Shown here: piece after piece, positions 7,760-18,854 of the stretch | Numbering within the stretch: the first letter of the stretch is position 1 | How the letters are laid out: each line of letters opens with the position of its first letter | From: Chloroflexota bacterium | GTDB lineage: Bacteria > Chloroflexota > Anaerolineae > Aggregatilineales > Phototrophicaceae | Length of the DNA stretch: 64,000 nucleotides | NCBI GenBank assembly: GCA_026709625.1 | Contig: JAPOSR010000051.1 | Location: 1-64,000 of the forward strand | Direction of reading: 5' to 3' | Notes under the pieces: generated by a model | Told to the model about the DNA's origin: nothing | Seen by the model: only the letters and a program-made list of their open reading frames with translations | Database searches by the model: none | Program-made: the position numbers and the translations under genes

Positions 7760-8805
7760 GACAGCGGAAGCGCAAATCCAGACCAGCGCAGCCGCCGCTC
7801 AAGGCGATATGGCGCGCCACCATTGACGATCATCCGATTGGGCTGGCATGGTCGCCAGACAGCAAAATCGTGGCAGTCGCTGGCGTGTCTGGCCCCATCA
7901 TGCTCTTTAATGGCGCGGATGGCGCGCTTCAGCACAGGTTGCCGGGCCATGCCTTCGACACGATGGCAATCGCTTGGCGCAAAGACAGTCAACGGCTCGC
8001 CAGCGTCGGGCAAGACGGCAAGGCGCGAATCTGGGATGCCCAGACAGGAACGCAGAAAGCCGAAATGGACGGTGGGGCGAGCTGGGTCGAGCGCGTCGCT
8101 TTCAGCCCGGTGGGCGATTGGCTGGTATCCGCTGCCGGGCGCAAACTCCGCCTGTGGAACAGCAGCGGGGAATTGATCCGCGAATATCCTGATGCAAACA
8201 GCACAATTACCGACGTCAAGTGGCGCTATGACGGCAAACAATTCGCCATCTCCGCCTACAATGGAGTCGTGCTGTATGATCCGGCCGAGCCAGAGCCACT
8301 GCGCCGCTTCGAATGGCAGGGTTCGACTCTCACTTTGGAATGGAGTCCTGATGGCAAATACATTGCCACTGGCGACCAAGACTCGACGGTTCACTTCTGG
8401 ATCACCGATACTGGGCAAGATCTGCAGATGTGGGGCTACCAAACAAAGGTGCTGGAACTGGCTTGGAGCTTCAACAGCCGCTATCTGGCGACTGGCGGCG
8501 GCACGCATGTAGTGATCTGGGATTGTTCTGGCAAGGGGCCTGAAAACACTCGCCCCGCAATGCTGGAAGGACACCAGGGTTTGATTAAGCATCTGAAATT
8601 TCAGCGGCAGGGTATGCTGCTCGCTTCTGGCGGCAAGGAAGGCATGTTGGGGATCTGGAAAGTCGGCAAGAAGACCCCCGCTTTGCTGGCGGATGCGGTT
8701 TTCAAAGCGCCCATCGCCAGCTTGGCTTGGTCGAAGGATGACCGCCGCATTGCCGTGGCTGATGAGAGCGGCACCTTGTCGATAGCGGCAGTGCAGCGAG
8801 TATGA
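7756..8805 (+). CDS. WD40-repeat beta-propeller protein
   Basis: About 349 residues, starting at an ATG that overlaps the CobW stop (ATGA), so translation is probably coupled. There are about six or seven WD40 repeats, seen as recurrent ARIWD, LRLWN, VHFWI, VVIWD and GIWKV ends preceded by GQDGK or GDQDS turns. The N-terminus is basic (RQRKRKSRPAQPP); there is no signal peptide, so it is cytoplasmic. WD40 propellers are scaffolds and have no catalytic site. As last gene of the regulator operon it may hold together the CobW proteins and a client; this is inference. Confidence 0.8.
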   Translation: MRQRKRKSRPAQPPLKAIWRATIDDHPIGLAWSPDSKIVAVAGVSGPIMLFNGADGALQHRLPGHAFDTMAIAWRKDSQRLASVGQDGKARIWDAQTGTQKAEMDGGASWVERVAFSPVGDWLVSAAGRKLRLWNSSGELIREYPDANSTITDVKWRYDGKQFAISAYNGVVLYDPAEPEPLRRFEWQGSTLTLEWSPDGKYIATGDQDSTVHFWITDTGQDLQMWGYQTKVLELAWSFNSRYLATGGGTHVVIWDCSGKGPENTRPAMLEGHQGLIKHLKFQRQGMLLASGGKEGMLGIWKVGKKTPALLADAVFKAPIASLAWSKDDRRIAVADESGTLSIAAVQRV

Positions 8806-8973
8806 GAAGCGGTCTCATCTAACCCTAGCTCCCTCGCGCGCCGCCAAGAAAAGCCGCCCTGCCGCAGCGCTTTGGCTTTCTATTGTTGCGAGACAGACTG
8901 CGAGCATAGCCTTGCTTGCTGTTTGTGCTATACTTGCGCGTGTTGTCGCCGGCTTGGGGAGAATGGGAAGCCC

Positions 8974-9270
8974 ATGAAATTGTCACAGGAAGCCAAGAGC
9001 ATGCTCGCGATTATGGCGCTGGTTGGCGCGGTGGCGGCTGGATTGAACGCCGTCTTGCCCATGGAAGCTCAGCGCGGCGACATCACCTGGATGATCGTCT
9101 TGCTGGCTTTGGCGCTGCTGATGGCGCTTTGGATGCGGCGCGATGCCTTCTCGGCCGATGATGGCGCGGCTGCCGCTGAAGATGCCGCCAGCCAAGCCGA
9201 AGACTTCGCCAAGCGCATTGTGATCCGCCGTGAATCTGACCCGGCGCCAGACGCGGACGAATCAGATTAA
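8974..9270 (+). CDS. Small membrane protein, unknown function
   Basis: 98 residues from the ATG at 8974, which has a GGGGAGAATGGGA region upstream; the longer frame from 8872 is cysteine-rich and unlikely. Two hydrophobic segments (MLAIMALVGAVAAGLNAVL and MIVLLALALLMALWM) are followed by an acidic cytoplasmic tail. I do not recognise a family. It ends nine bases before the PBP-like gene, which suggests that the two work in the same operon at the membrane. Confidence 0.65.
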   Translation: MKLSQEAKSMLAIMALVGAVAAGLNAVLPMEAQRGDITWMIVLLALALLMALWMRRDAFSADDGAAAAEDAASQAEDFAKRIVIRRESDPAPDADESD

Positions 9271-9279
9271 GCCAGGCGC

Positions 9280-11979
9280 ATGCCCGCGCTCGCCCATATC
9301 ATTCGCCGCCGCAGCCATCGCAAACGCCGTCAAAAGCAGAACGCTCGCCGCTCCACGTTCCAGACCTGTCTGTTTGTCGGTTTGCCTTTGGCCTTGCTGG
9401 CCGCGCCGCTGGCTGCCTTGCTGGCTTTGTCGGTCTGGCTGTATATCAGCGCGCTGAGCGTGATGCCCACGCCGCAGCAAACCGCGCTCGCCGACTCGGC
9501 GCGAATCACGCAATATACCGACCGGCACGGCGCTGCGCTGCAAACGGGCGCCAGCTTGGCTCGCTGGCTGCCGCTGGACGAGCTCCCGGCACACTTGGTC
9601 GCCGTCAGCCAACTGATCGCTGCGCGCGAACCATCTGCGGAGCGGACTGCCTTTAATGCGCTGGATACGCTGGCGCAGCTTTCAGCATACATTCTGGATC
9701 TGCCACTGCAGCGCGATGACAGCCGCTCGGCACAGCTGGTCCGCTCAAACCTGCTGCCGCAGGCGCGGTCAGGGGCATTGGACAAGCGCTTGCTGGAACT
9801 TGTCTTCAGCGCCGAAATCAAGCGGACTCGAAATGACAGGCAGCTGCTGGAATGGCAGCTCAACAGCCAAAGTTTCGGCGGCATCTTGGGCATCGAAGCG
9901 GCGTCTCAACAATTTCTGGGCAAGCCGGCTGCCCAGCTTTCGGTTGCCGAAGCGGCATTGCTGACGGCTCTGGCTGCGCAACCACCGCTTGATCCAGTCG
10001 TGGATGCTGCCCAGGTTCGCGCGCGGGCTGCAGAATTACTGCGCGACATGCCAAGCGCCGGGCAGAGCGACAGGGCGCAGGCAGCTGTCGCTGAACTCGA
10101 TACCTTGCTTCTGCGCGACCCCGCCACAGCGCGCGCGGGCTTGAACGCCAACTTGCTGGCAGTAGCGAGCGCGCAGGCGAAACAGCTGCTGAACAGTCAG
10201 GGCTTGGATGGCCGGCGTCTGGTTGATGGCGGTGGCTTGACCATCACGACGACGCTGGATCTGGCATGGCAGCGGCGGGCGGCGGAATCATTCGCAACTT
10301 CGGTCATCATAGATGCGCGAACGGGCGAAATCCTCAGTCTGGTGGGCGAGGCGACGCAGGCGAATCGACAGCCAGCCGGTATCTTGCAGCCTTTTGTCTA
10401 CATGGATGCTTTTGCGCGCCGGACCGCTACGCCCGCCACGATGCTGTATGACATTTCACGAGCGTATCCCGACGATGCCGGCGCGACCAGCTACACGCCA
10501 GCTAACACCGATGGCGAAGAGCGTGGCCCGCTGAGTCTGCGCGAAGCTCTGTCAAGTGGCTTGCTGCCGCCGGCTGTGCAAGTTGCCAGCGAGACAGGTT
10601 TGCCAAGCGCGCTGCAGTTGGCGGGGCGGCTGGGTTTTAACAGCCTGGGCGCTCAAGCGACTGCCTTGACGCTGTTGGAAGGCGGTGGCGGGGTGTCTGT
10701 GCTGGAGGCCGCTTATGCTTACAGCGTTATCGCCGCGCTGGGCGAGATGCATGGCGCGCCGACTTCTCCAGCGAGCCAGGGCTTGCGTGGACGCAATCCC
10801 GTGGCGGTGCTGCGCATCGTGGACGCCGCGGGCCAGCTGCTGTGGCAGTACGATGCCGCCGCCAGCCGCAGCGCGCTTATCCAGCCGAGTCTGGCCTACC
10901 TGGTCAACGACATCTTGTCTGGCAATCTGGGCGAAGCATCGCGAGCCACCGCTCAAATCAAAGCCAGCAGCGCCGATGGCCGCGATCATTGGCTGCTTCG
11001 CTATTCCCCCGACATGGTTCTGGCTGCGCACAGCCGGCCTGCGCAGACCTTTGCGGACAGCGAATCCCTGCTGGAATGGGCGCATCAGCAGCGCAGTTTG
11101 CCGGCGCGAGATTGGCTTTCGCCCCCCGATATTGAAGAATACCTGGTCTGCGAGATTTCTGGCATGCTGCCCGCCACCACCGATCATTGCCCGGTTCGTC
11201 GCGAGATCGTGCCAGCCAACAGCCAGTTGCTGCCCGACGACCGTTGGCAGCGCATCGAAATCAACAGCGTCACTGGTCAGCTGGCCAGCGTAAACACGCC
11301 CGACAACCTGCGCGCGACTCAAGTCTATTTCGTGCCGCCCGATGAGATCCTGGACTGGTGGCAAGAAAAAGGCAAGCCGCTGCCGCCATCCAGTTACAGC
11401 AGCGAGGGCGTCGGCGGTCTTGCCAAAGCTGCCCGGCTGCTGGCGCCGTCCGACTTCGCCTATGTGGGCGCGCGCGTCGATATTCAAGCCAAGATCGTCC
11501 GACCTGGGGCGCGGAGCTGGCGGCTGGAGTATGGCGCGGGAGCCGACCCCGAAAGCTGGCTCACCATCAGCCAAAGCCAGCGCATTGAGGCGGATGGCGA
11601 GCTGCGAGCGACCTGGGAGACAGCTCTGCTCAGCGGCATCCATACGCTGCGGCTGGTGGTCGACTTCGCGGATGGCTCGCAAGAAAGCGACAGCAAGCTG
11701 CTGACATTCGACAATACGCCGCCTGCTATCACGCTGGACAGCAGCGAATCCGCGCGCGTCGGCGAGACATTTACACTGGTGGCAGATGCGCGTGACAACC
11801 TGGCGATCGACCGCGTCGAATTTTATCGTGGCGACGAACGCTTGGGCAGCGACAGCGACTGGCGCTATAGCTGGGATGTCGCGCCTGTCGAAAGCGGCGA
11901 AACGTTGTATCGCGCGCTTGTCTATGACCAGGTGGGCAACCGCGCCCAAGCGACGCTGACCATCCACATCGCGGATTGA
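9280..11979 (+). CDS. Class A penicillin-binding-protein-like pseudoenzyme with C-terminal Ig-like domain
   Basis: 899 residues: a basic N-terminus, one membrane anchor (about 28-60), a GT51-like domain (about 70-290), a transpeptidase-like domain (about 300-620) and a C-terminal bacterial Ig-like module (about 815-899). The overall pattern is clear (GILGIEAASQQFLGKPAAQLSVAEAALLTAL, given as landmarks GIEAA and LSVAEAALL). All catalytic motifs are changed. The GT51 ED-F-H-G motif is replaced by AAREPSAERTA. SxxK becomes GILQ at about 367-370, SxN becomes GLL at 427-429, and KTG becomes KASSADG from 561. A cell-wall scaffold or regulator is more likely than an active synthase. It follows a small membrane protein. 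Confidence 0.75.
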   Translation: MPALAHIIRRRSHRKRRQKQNARRSTFQTCLFVGLPLALLAAPLAALLALSVWLYISALSVMPTPQQTALADSARITQYTDRHGAALQTGASLARWLPLDELPAHLVAVSQLIAAREPSAERTAFNALDTLAQLSAYILDLPLQRDDSRSAQLVRSNLLPQARSGALDKRLLELVFSAEIKRTRNDRQLLEWQLNSQSFGGILGIEAASQQFLGKPAAQLSVAEAALLTALAAQPPLDPVVDAAQVRARAAELLRDMPSAGQSDRAQAAVAELDTLLLRDPATARAGLNANLLAVASAQAKQLLNSQGLDGRRLVDGGGLTITTTLDLAWQRRAAESFATSVIIDARTGEILSLVGEATQANRQPAGILQPFVYMDAFARRTATPATMLYDISRAYPDDAGATSYTPANTDGEERGPLSLREALSSGLLPPAVQVASETGLPSALQLAGRLGFNSLGAQATALTLLEGGGGVSVLEAAYAYSVIAALGEMHGAPTSPASQGLRGRNPVAVLRIVDAAGQLLWQYDAAASRSALIQPSLAYLVNDILSGNLGEASRATAQIKASSADGRDHWLLRYSPDMVLAAHSRPAQTFADSESLLEWAHQQRSLPARDWLSPPDIEEYLVCEISGMLPATTDHCPVRREIVPANSQLLPDDRWQRIEINSVTGQLASVNTPDNLRATQVYFVPPDEILDWWQEKGKPLPPSSYSSEGVGGLAKAARLLAPSDFAYVGARVDIQAKIVRPGARSWRLEYGAGADPESWLTISQSQRIEADGELRATWETALLSGIHTLRLVVDFADGSQESDSKLLTFDNTPPAITLDSSESARVGETFTLVADARDNLAIDRVEFYRGDERLGSDSDWRYSWDVAPVESGETLYRALVYDQVGNRAQATLTIHIAD

Positions 11980-12054
11980 CGCGCTGCTCCTCGCCACGCA
12001 ACATAAGAAAAACATATATTTTTTGGCAAACACCCCCGCCCCCTGCCAAGACTA

Positions 12055-12083
12055 TTGACTGCCAGCGCTACGCATGCTAGGAT
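12055..12083 (+). promoter_or_regulatory. Sigma-A type promoter of groESL
   Basis: TTGACT at 12055-12060 and TAGGAT at 12078-12083 are separated by exactly 17 bp. The predicted start of transcription near 12090 falls just before the CIRCE operator, the usual layout for HrcA-controlled groE operons. Confidence 0.7.
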
Positions 12084-12095
12084 TAGCGTGAATTG

Positions 12096-12122
12096 TTGGT
12101 GCTCATGTGTATAGAGTGCTAA
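12096..12122 (+). promoter_or_regulatory. CIRCE element (HrcA operator) of groESL
   Basis: TTGGTGCTC, a 9-bp spacer and GAGTGCTAA. The right arm is a perfect match to the CIRCE consensus TTAGCACTC-N9-GAGTGCTAA and the left arm matches 6 of 9. It sits between the promoter and groES, implying heat-inducible HrcA repression; hrcA is not in the window. Confidence 0.75.
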
Positions 12123-12156
12123 TTTTGTGAAGCCTGAATAAGATAAGGAGCGAACA

Positions 12157-12459
12157 ATGCCTGTATCGATCCGCCCACTTGGCGACCGCGTCCTCGTAGA
12201 GCCAGTTGAATCGGAAGAAACATTTGCTGGCGGCGCTTTTGTCTTGCCCGAGACGGCAAAGGAAAAGCCGCAACAGGGCTTGGTGCGCGCTGCCGGCCCC
12301 GGCAAGTATGACGACGAAGGCGAAAAGCGCATCCCCATGGATGTACAAGAAGGCGACCGTGTGCTCTTCGCCAAGTACGCCGGCACCGAAGTCAAGCTTG
12401 ATGGCGTCAAACTGCTCATCATGAAAGAATCCGACATCCTCGGCATCGTCGATGCCTAA
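12157..12459 (+). CDS. groS: Co-chaperonin GroES (Cpn10)
   Basis: 100 residues, normal length. It begins [13 protein letters not shown] and carries the mobile loop ([21 protein letters not shown], landmark [10 protein letters not shown]), the GPGKYDDEG turn and the roof-to-base motifs [14 protein letters not shown]. It caps the GroEL cavity in the ATP-dependent folding cycle. AAGGAG precedes the ATG. The gene is controlled by the promoter and CIRCE element upstream and is followed after 42 bases by groEL. Confidence 0.97.
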   Translation: MPVSIRPLGDRVLVEPVESEETFAGGAFVLPETAKEKPQQGLVRAAGPGKYDDEGEKRIPMDVQEGDRVLFAKYAGTEVKLDGVKLLIMKESDILGIVDA

Positions 12460-14160
<1,701 letters not shown>

Positions 14161-14195
14161 GCTGGCTCAAAGCCAGAAATTTACAATTCACCACT

Positions 14196-14227
14196 AGGGG
14201 CTGTCGAATTGGCAGCCCCTTTTTTAT
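14196..14227 (+). terminator. Intrinsic terminator of groESL
   Basis: An 8-bp stem AGGGGCTG / CAGCCCCT (14196-14203 and 14213-14220) closes a 9-base loop and is followed directly by a run of T. It lies 35 bases after the groEL stop. Confidence 0.85.
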
Positions 14228-14404
14228 TCAATTATCTGATGTGTTTGTAATCGTCAATGATAAGCCGGCTGTGCGATCCTTGATAGGCGAGGACCGCCAG
14301 CGGCAGGCCGAGCAGCATGAATCCCGAAGACAACATTGCTGGCATTTGCAATTTGCGGAGGGTGTTCAAGCGACTGCTTGCAAATGGCTCGCGAGAAGAG
14401 TCAG
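14228..14404. other. Intergenic stretch between groEL and clpC, no gene seen
   Basis: About 175 bases between convergent genes after the groEL terminator. I find no conserved coding frame or RNA signature here. Confidence 0.5.
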
Positions 14405-16903
14405 TTAGACAGCGATCTCCAGCGAGTCGTCAAATTCCGCTTCTTTGACATTGCGCAGCGCCAGCCCGCCATCGTCGTCAACCTCGATGCGCACGATGCT
14501 CGCCAAGCCAAACTCGCCGGTGAGGATGCCATCCGAAAGGCGGTCTTCGATCTCGTTTTGGATCAGCCGGCGCAGTGGCCGAGCGCCGAATTCAGGATTG
14601 TAGCCATGGTCGCCCAGCCAGCCCAGCGCCGCATCGTCGGCTTCCAGGGTGATGGCGTGCTCCAGCAGCCGCTCGCGCACCTTGTTCAGCTCCAGATCAA
14701 CGATCTGCTTGATTTCGCTGCGGCTTAGCGAGCGGAAGATGATGGTCGCATCGACCCGGTTGAGAAACTCAGGGCGGAAGAGCCGTTGCAGCTGGTCGGT
14801 TACATTGCGGCTCATGTCTTCGTAGGCTTCGTCATCTTCGCTGTCAATATCGCGGCTGGTGGTGAAGCCCAGCGCCGAGCCTGGCTTGATCAGGTCTGCG
14901 CCGACATTGCTGGTCATCACCAGCATGGCATTGCGAAAATCGACGCGGCGTCCGCGGGCATCGGTCAGCGTGCCTTCTTCCATCATCTGCAGCAGCATGT
15001 TAAAGACTTCGGGGTGGGCTTTTTCCACTTCGTCAAAAACGATGATGCTGTAGGGGCGGCGGCGCACGGCTTCGGTGAGTTGCCCAGCATCATCATAGCC
15101 GACGTAGCCTGGCGGCGCGCCGACCAATCTGGCGACCGAATGCCGCTCCATGAACTCGCTCATGTCCAACTGGATCAACGCATCTTCGCTGCCAAAAAGG
15201 AATTCAGCCAGCGCTTTGGTCAGCTCGGATTTGCCGACGCCGGTGGGTCCCAGAAACATGAAGGAGCCGATGGGCCGGCGCGGGTCTTTCAAACCGGCGC
15301 GGGCGCGGCGCACAGCCCGACTGATCTTGACAATAGCTTCGTGCTGGCCCACGATACGCTCGTGCAGGCGCTCTTCCATCTCCAACAGGCGTTCGCTCTC
15401 TTCGTTGGCGATGCGCGTAACCGGGATGCCCGTCCACATCGCGGCTACTTCGGATATATCGTCAGAAAGCAGGCGCGGCTGCCCGGTTTCGCCATTCCAG
15501 TTGACTTTGATGTCATCCAACGTTGTCGAAAGCGACTGTTGGCGCCGGCGCAGACTGTCCGCTTCGCCATGTTCGCCGGCCATTTCCGCCAGCTCAATCT
15601 CGTCGTCCATGCCTTCCAGCTCGTCCAGCACGCGCCGCACCGAAGCCGCGTCTGGGCTCTTGTACATGCGCAGGCGGGCGGCTGCCTCATCAATGAGGTC
15701 GATAGCTTTGTCGGGCAGGTACCGATCGGGGATATAGCGGGCGGATAGGTTGGCGGCTGTTTCGATGGCGTCATCGGTGATTTCAACATTGTGATGATCT
15801 TGATAAGGCGACTTGATGCCTTGCAAGATTTCGATGGTTTCTTCGATAGTCGGTTCCGCCACCTGGATTTGCTGGAAGCGCCTTTCGAGCGCGGCATCGC
15901 TTTCGACATGCTTGCGATATTCGTCCAGCGTCGTCGCGCCGATGCATTGCAGCTCGCCTCGCGCCAAAGCCGGCTTCAAGATATTGGCGGCATCGACGCT
16001 GCTGCCGGCTGCGCCCGCGCCCACCAGCATATGCACTTCATCAATGAACAGTATCGTATCCGACTTTTTGAGCTCTTCGATGACGCGCTTCAGCCGCTCT
16101 TCGAATTGTCCGCGATACATCGTGCCGGCGACCAGCGAGCCGACATCCAGCTGCAGCACGCGCTTGCGCAGCAGGGGTTTGGGCGTTTCGCCTTCCACAA
16201 TGCGCTGCGCCAAGCCTTCGACAATGGCTGTCTTGCCCACGCCGGGTTCGCCGATTAGCGCAGGGTTATTTTTGCGGCGGCGGCTGAGCACCTGGATGAC
16301 GCGCTCAATTTCCATCTCACGGCCGACAACGGGGTCGAGCTTGCCCGACTCGGCCAGGCTGGTCAAATCGGTGGATAGTTGGTCGACCAAGGGGGTGCCG
16401 TCTTTGCGCGACGACTTGCCCTGGGCGCGCTGATGACTGCGCTGTGCCGACTGCACCGGGCTTTCTTGCAAGACCTTGCTGGTCTGACGGCGGATTTCGT
16501 CGGGATTGACGCCCAAGCGCCGCAGCACATCCAGCGCGATGCCTTCTTGCTGGCGCACCAGCCCCAGCAGCAGGTGTTCGGTGCCAATGTAATGGTGTCC
16601 CATGCGCCGCGCTTCATCGACAGCCAGCTCAAGCACTTTTTTTGTGCCAGGCGACAAATCCAGTTGGGCGACGCCGCCGCGATATTCTGATGTAGACAGG
16701 CGCGAGACCAATTCTTCGACGCGCCGCAGGTCCAAGCCCAGATCGCGCAATACCCGGCCAGCCACGCCGCCTTCTTCGCGCATCAAGCCCAGCAGCAGGT
16801 GCTCAGTACCGATTTGATGATGCCGCAGGCGCTCTGCCTCTTCCTGCGCCAGGCTCAACACCCGCCGCGCTCGCTGGGTAAAGCGTTCCATTTTGTTTGG
16901 CAC
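14405..16903 (-). CDS. clpC: ClpC-type AAA+ unfoldase, copy 1
   Basis: 832 residues. Two N-terminal Clp repeats ([18 protein letters not shown] and a second from about residue 80) precede AAA-1 (GEPGVGKTA, Walker B LFIDEVH), a short middle region typical of ClpC, and AAA-2 ([19 protein letters not shown]). An LGF tripeptide in the AAA-2 loop region (SALGFTTS) fits ClpP docking, so it probably feeds substrates to ClpP in the cytoplasm. I chose the GTG at 16903, because GGAGGG lies seven bases upstream; the ATG at 16891 would be too far from it. A second ClpC-type gene lies at 18855-21458. Confidence 0.93.
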   Translation of the reverse strand: MPNKMERFTQRARRVLSLAQEEAERLRHHQIGTEHLLLGLMREEGGVAGRVLRDLGLDLRRVEELVSRLSTSEYRGGVAQLDLSPGTKKVLELAVDEARRMGHHYIGTEHLLLGLVRQQEGIALDVLRRLGVNPDEIRRQTSKVLQESPVQSAQRSHQRAQGKSSRKDGTPLVDQLSTDLTSLAESGKLDPVVGREMEIERVIQVLSRRRKNNPALIGEPGVGKTAIVEGLAQRIVEGETPKPLLRKRVLQLDVGSLVAGTMYRGQFEERLKRVIEELKKSDTILFIDEVHMLVGAGAAGSSVDAANILKPALARGELQCIGATTLDEYRKHVESDAALERRFQQIQVAEPTIEETIEILQGIKSPYQDHHNVEITDDAIETAANLSARYIPDRYLPDKAIDLIDEAAARLRMYKSPDAASVRRVLDELEGMDDEIELAEMAGEHGEADSLRRRQQSLSTTLDDIKVNWNGETGQPRLLSDDISEVAAMWTGIPVTRIANEESERLLEMEERLHERIVGQHEAIVKISRAVRRARAGLKDPRRPIGSFMFLGPTGVGKSELTKALAEFLFGSEDALIQLDMSEFMERHSVARLVGAPPGYVGYDDAGQLTEAVRRRPYSIIVFDEVEKAHPEVFNMLLQMMEEGTLTDARGRRVDFRNAMLVMTSNVGADLIKPGSALGFTTSRDIDSEDDEAYEDMSRNVTDQLQRLFRPEFLNRVDATIIFRSLSRSEIKQIVDLELNKVRERLLEHAITLEADDAALGWLGDHGYNPEFGARPLRRLIQNEIEDRLSDGILTGEFGLASIVRIEVDDDGGLALRNVKEAEFDDSLEIAV

Positions 16904-17256
16904 CGTCTATCCCTCCATCATCAGCCAGCCGACCCCACTTGCAGCATGAACGCATATGTTCCAAAGTGTAACAACAATTATCCGTTGCATGCCTTTGCTC
17001 ATCGACAAGGCGAGCCAGCACGCGTCAATCTTAGCTGATGCCGAGCCGACTTTCAACCGACAATCCCTATAAGCCGCGTTAGAAAGCCTGTTGACAGAAC
17101 AGGGCAAAGAAAGCAGGCACAGCTTAAGTGCGCAAAGTTCCTTGCAGGGTGGGAAGCGCAGGGACAAGCTGCCAAGTCGCCCGCTGAATCTCGCCAGCGT
17201 TCAAGGCGGGCAACGGTATCCAGCCATCCCGGCTTTTTGCGTGGGCGGGGCGGGGG
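16904..17256. other. 353-bp spacer between S1 and clpC
   Basis: No conserved open frame is visible on either strand. It should contain the promoter and leader of the leftward clpC gene; I see a GATAAT-like box on the minus strand near 16975-16980 but no well-spaced -35 element. I find no CIRCE or clear CtsR heptad repeat. Confidence 0.4.
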
Positions 17257-18618
17257 TTATTCGCTGTCTTCGGTGGCTTCTTCGCTGGCAGGCAGCGCGA
17301 CCGATTCCTGGATCGCCATCTCCCAGTCGAGGTCCAGATACTCTGTAGAATTGACCGACTTTAGACTCAGCCCCAGGCGGCGCTCTTTGATGTCAATTTT
17401 AATGATGCGCAGCACCACTGCTTGCCCGCGTTTGACCACCTCGCGCGGGTGTTCGACGCGCTCTTTCGCGAGCTCAGAGATATGGATCAACCCCTCGACC
17501 GCCTCATAATCGTTCAGCCGGGCAAAAGCCCCAAATTTGGTCAGCTTGGTCACTGTCGCGCGAGCCAGTTGTCCGCGCCGCAGCGCTGTGGCGATCTCGT
17601 CCCAGGGGTCGCCCAGCACGCGCCGGCGGCTCAGCCCAATGCGGTTCGCCTCTGGGTTGACGCTGATGACCTCGACTTCGATTTCTTCGCCCAGGCTCAG
17701 CACCTGGCGTGGGTGTGTGATATGCCCCCATGCCAGCTCTGAAACATGCACCAAGCCTTCGCCCCCGCCGATATCGACAAATGCGCCAAAATTTTCCAGG
17801 CTGACCACCTTGCCCTTGCGGATCTCGCCGACTGTCAACTCGGCGATCAGCGACTCTTTGCGCTTGACGCGGACTTCGCGGGTGGCGGCGCGCTCGGACA
17901 AGATCAGCCGGTTGCGATGCCGGTCGACTTCCATGACCTTGACGCCGATGGGCTGATTGACCATGGGACCATAACGCTCTTCGGGCGTGCCGCCGCTGAT
18001 TTGGCGCACGCGACTCTCGGATAGCTGGCTTTGCGGCACGAATCCGCGCAGCCTTCCAAAGCGCACGATAAGCCCGCCCTTGTTGTATCCGCCAATCAAC
18101 GCTTCATAAACAGCTTTGGATTCGGCGAATTTTTCCGCGTTGCGCCAGTCCATCTCTTCCATAGCGTGATTGATAGACAGCACCATTTTGCCACGATGGT
18201 TGCGCGGGTTGACCACATAGACATCGACTTCTGCGCCAAGCGCCAGCGACTCGAGCAAACGTTTGGTCATCAGCTCCAGCTCGCGGCCGGGCACGACGCC
18301 GATATCGCCTTCACCCAGATCAACCAGCACGGCTGTCGGCGAGGTCTCGCAGATTGTGCCTCGATACACCTGTCCGCGCCGATACTTTGGCTGCGCCTCG
18401 TCAGAGTCTGGTGCCTCTTTGGCTGCTGCGTCGTCCGGCTTCGCTTGCGGTTTGCTGGCCATGGCTTCTGCCGCTGCATCGGCGCTGCCCAAATCTGCCG
18501 CTTCCTGGCTTGGGGCTTCGGCTGGCGCTTGGTCACTTGCTTCGACAGGCGCGGTTGTCTCGGCGGGCGCAGGGGCTTCCAGAGTCGCTTCGCGCGTACC
18601 GTGTTCTTGGTCGCTCAT
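17257..18618 (-). CDS. rpsA: Ribosomal protein S1-like protein with four S1 domains
   Basis: 453 residues. The first 75 are acidic and Ala/Pro-rich, likely disordered. Four S1 RNA-binding domains follow, beginning near RRGQVYRGTICE, the NKGGLIVRFGRLRGFVP segment, VGEIRKGKVVSLENFGAFVDIG and RRGQLARATVTKLTKFGAF. The third and fourth repeats have the classical GLVHVSEL and GLIHISEL strands. S1 helps the 30S subunit bind mRNA; four-domain forms are common outside Proteobacteria. The C-terminus is acidic. It is between the two clpC-type genes, all on the minus strand but separated by long spacers. Confidence 0.88.
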   Translation of the reverse strand: MSDQEHGTREATLEAPAPAETTAPVEASDQAPAEAPSQEAADLGSADAAAEAMASKPQAKPDDAAAKEAPDSDEAQPKYRRGQVYRGTICETSPTAVLVDLGEGDIGVVPGRELELMTKRLLESLALGAEVDVYVVNPRNHRGKMVLSINHAMEEMDWRNAEKFAESKAVYEALIGGYNKGGLIVRFGRLRGFVPQSQLSESRVRQISGGTPEERYGPMVNQPIGVKVMEVDRHRNRLILSERAATREVRVKRKESLIAELTVGEIRKGKVVSLENFGAFVDIGGGEGLVHVSELAWGHITHPRQVLSLGEEIEVEVISVNPEANRIGLSRRRVLGDPWDEIATALRRGQLARATVTKLTKFGAFARLNDYEAVEGLIHISELAKERVEHPREVVKRGQAVVLRIIKIDIKERRLGLSLKSVNSTEYLDLDWEMAIQESVALPASEEATEDSE

Positions 18619-18695
18619 GGCAATGTCCGTGTTTGCTAAGGTTCTGGAGGCTGATTATAGCGACTGCGCTGGCATAGTCAAAGGACAATTCGCGC

Positions 18696-18840
18696 GGGAG
18701 TGGTGATTTTGGTGAGTACGCGTTTCTTTGCCCCCACCCCCAAAAATGAGGGAGGGGCTCTAGCATGCTGCGGAGGCGCTGGCAAAACCCCTTCCCTCGT
18801 TCTGGGGGCAGGGGGACGGGGGATGGGGGCTTGGTTGCCA
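18696..18840 (+). repeat. MITE-like dispersed repeat, truncated copy A
   Basis: Begins GGGAGTGGTGATTTTGG and contains the family core GCTGCGGAGGCGCTGGCAAA and a CTTCCCTCGTTCTGGGGGCA block. Compared with the copies at 49910 and 57229 it lacks the internal GACCGCCTGTGTCTACG segment and the right terminal part; homology stops near the stop codon of the downstream-coded ClpC gene (18855). It fills most of the space between S1 and the second clpC. Confidence 0.8.
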
Positions 18841-18854
18841 AGCCGGCGGCTTCG

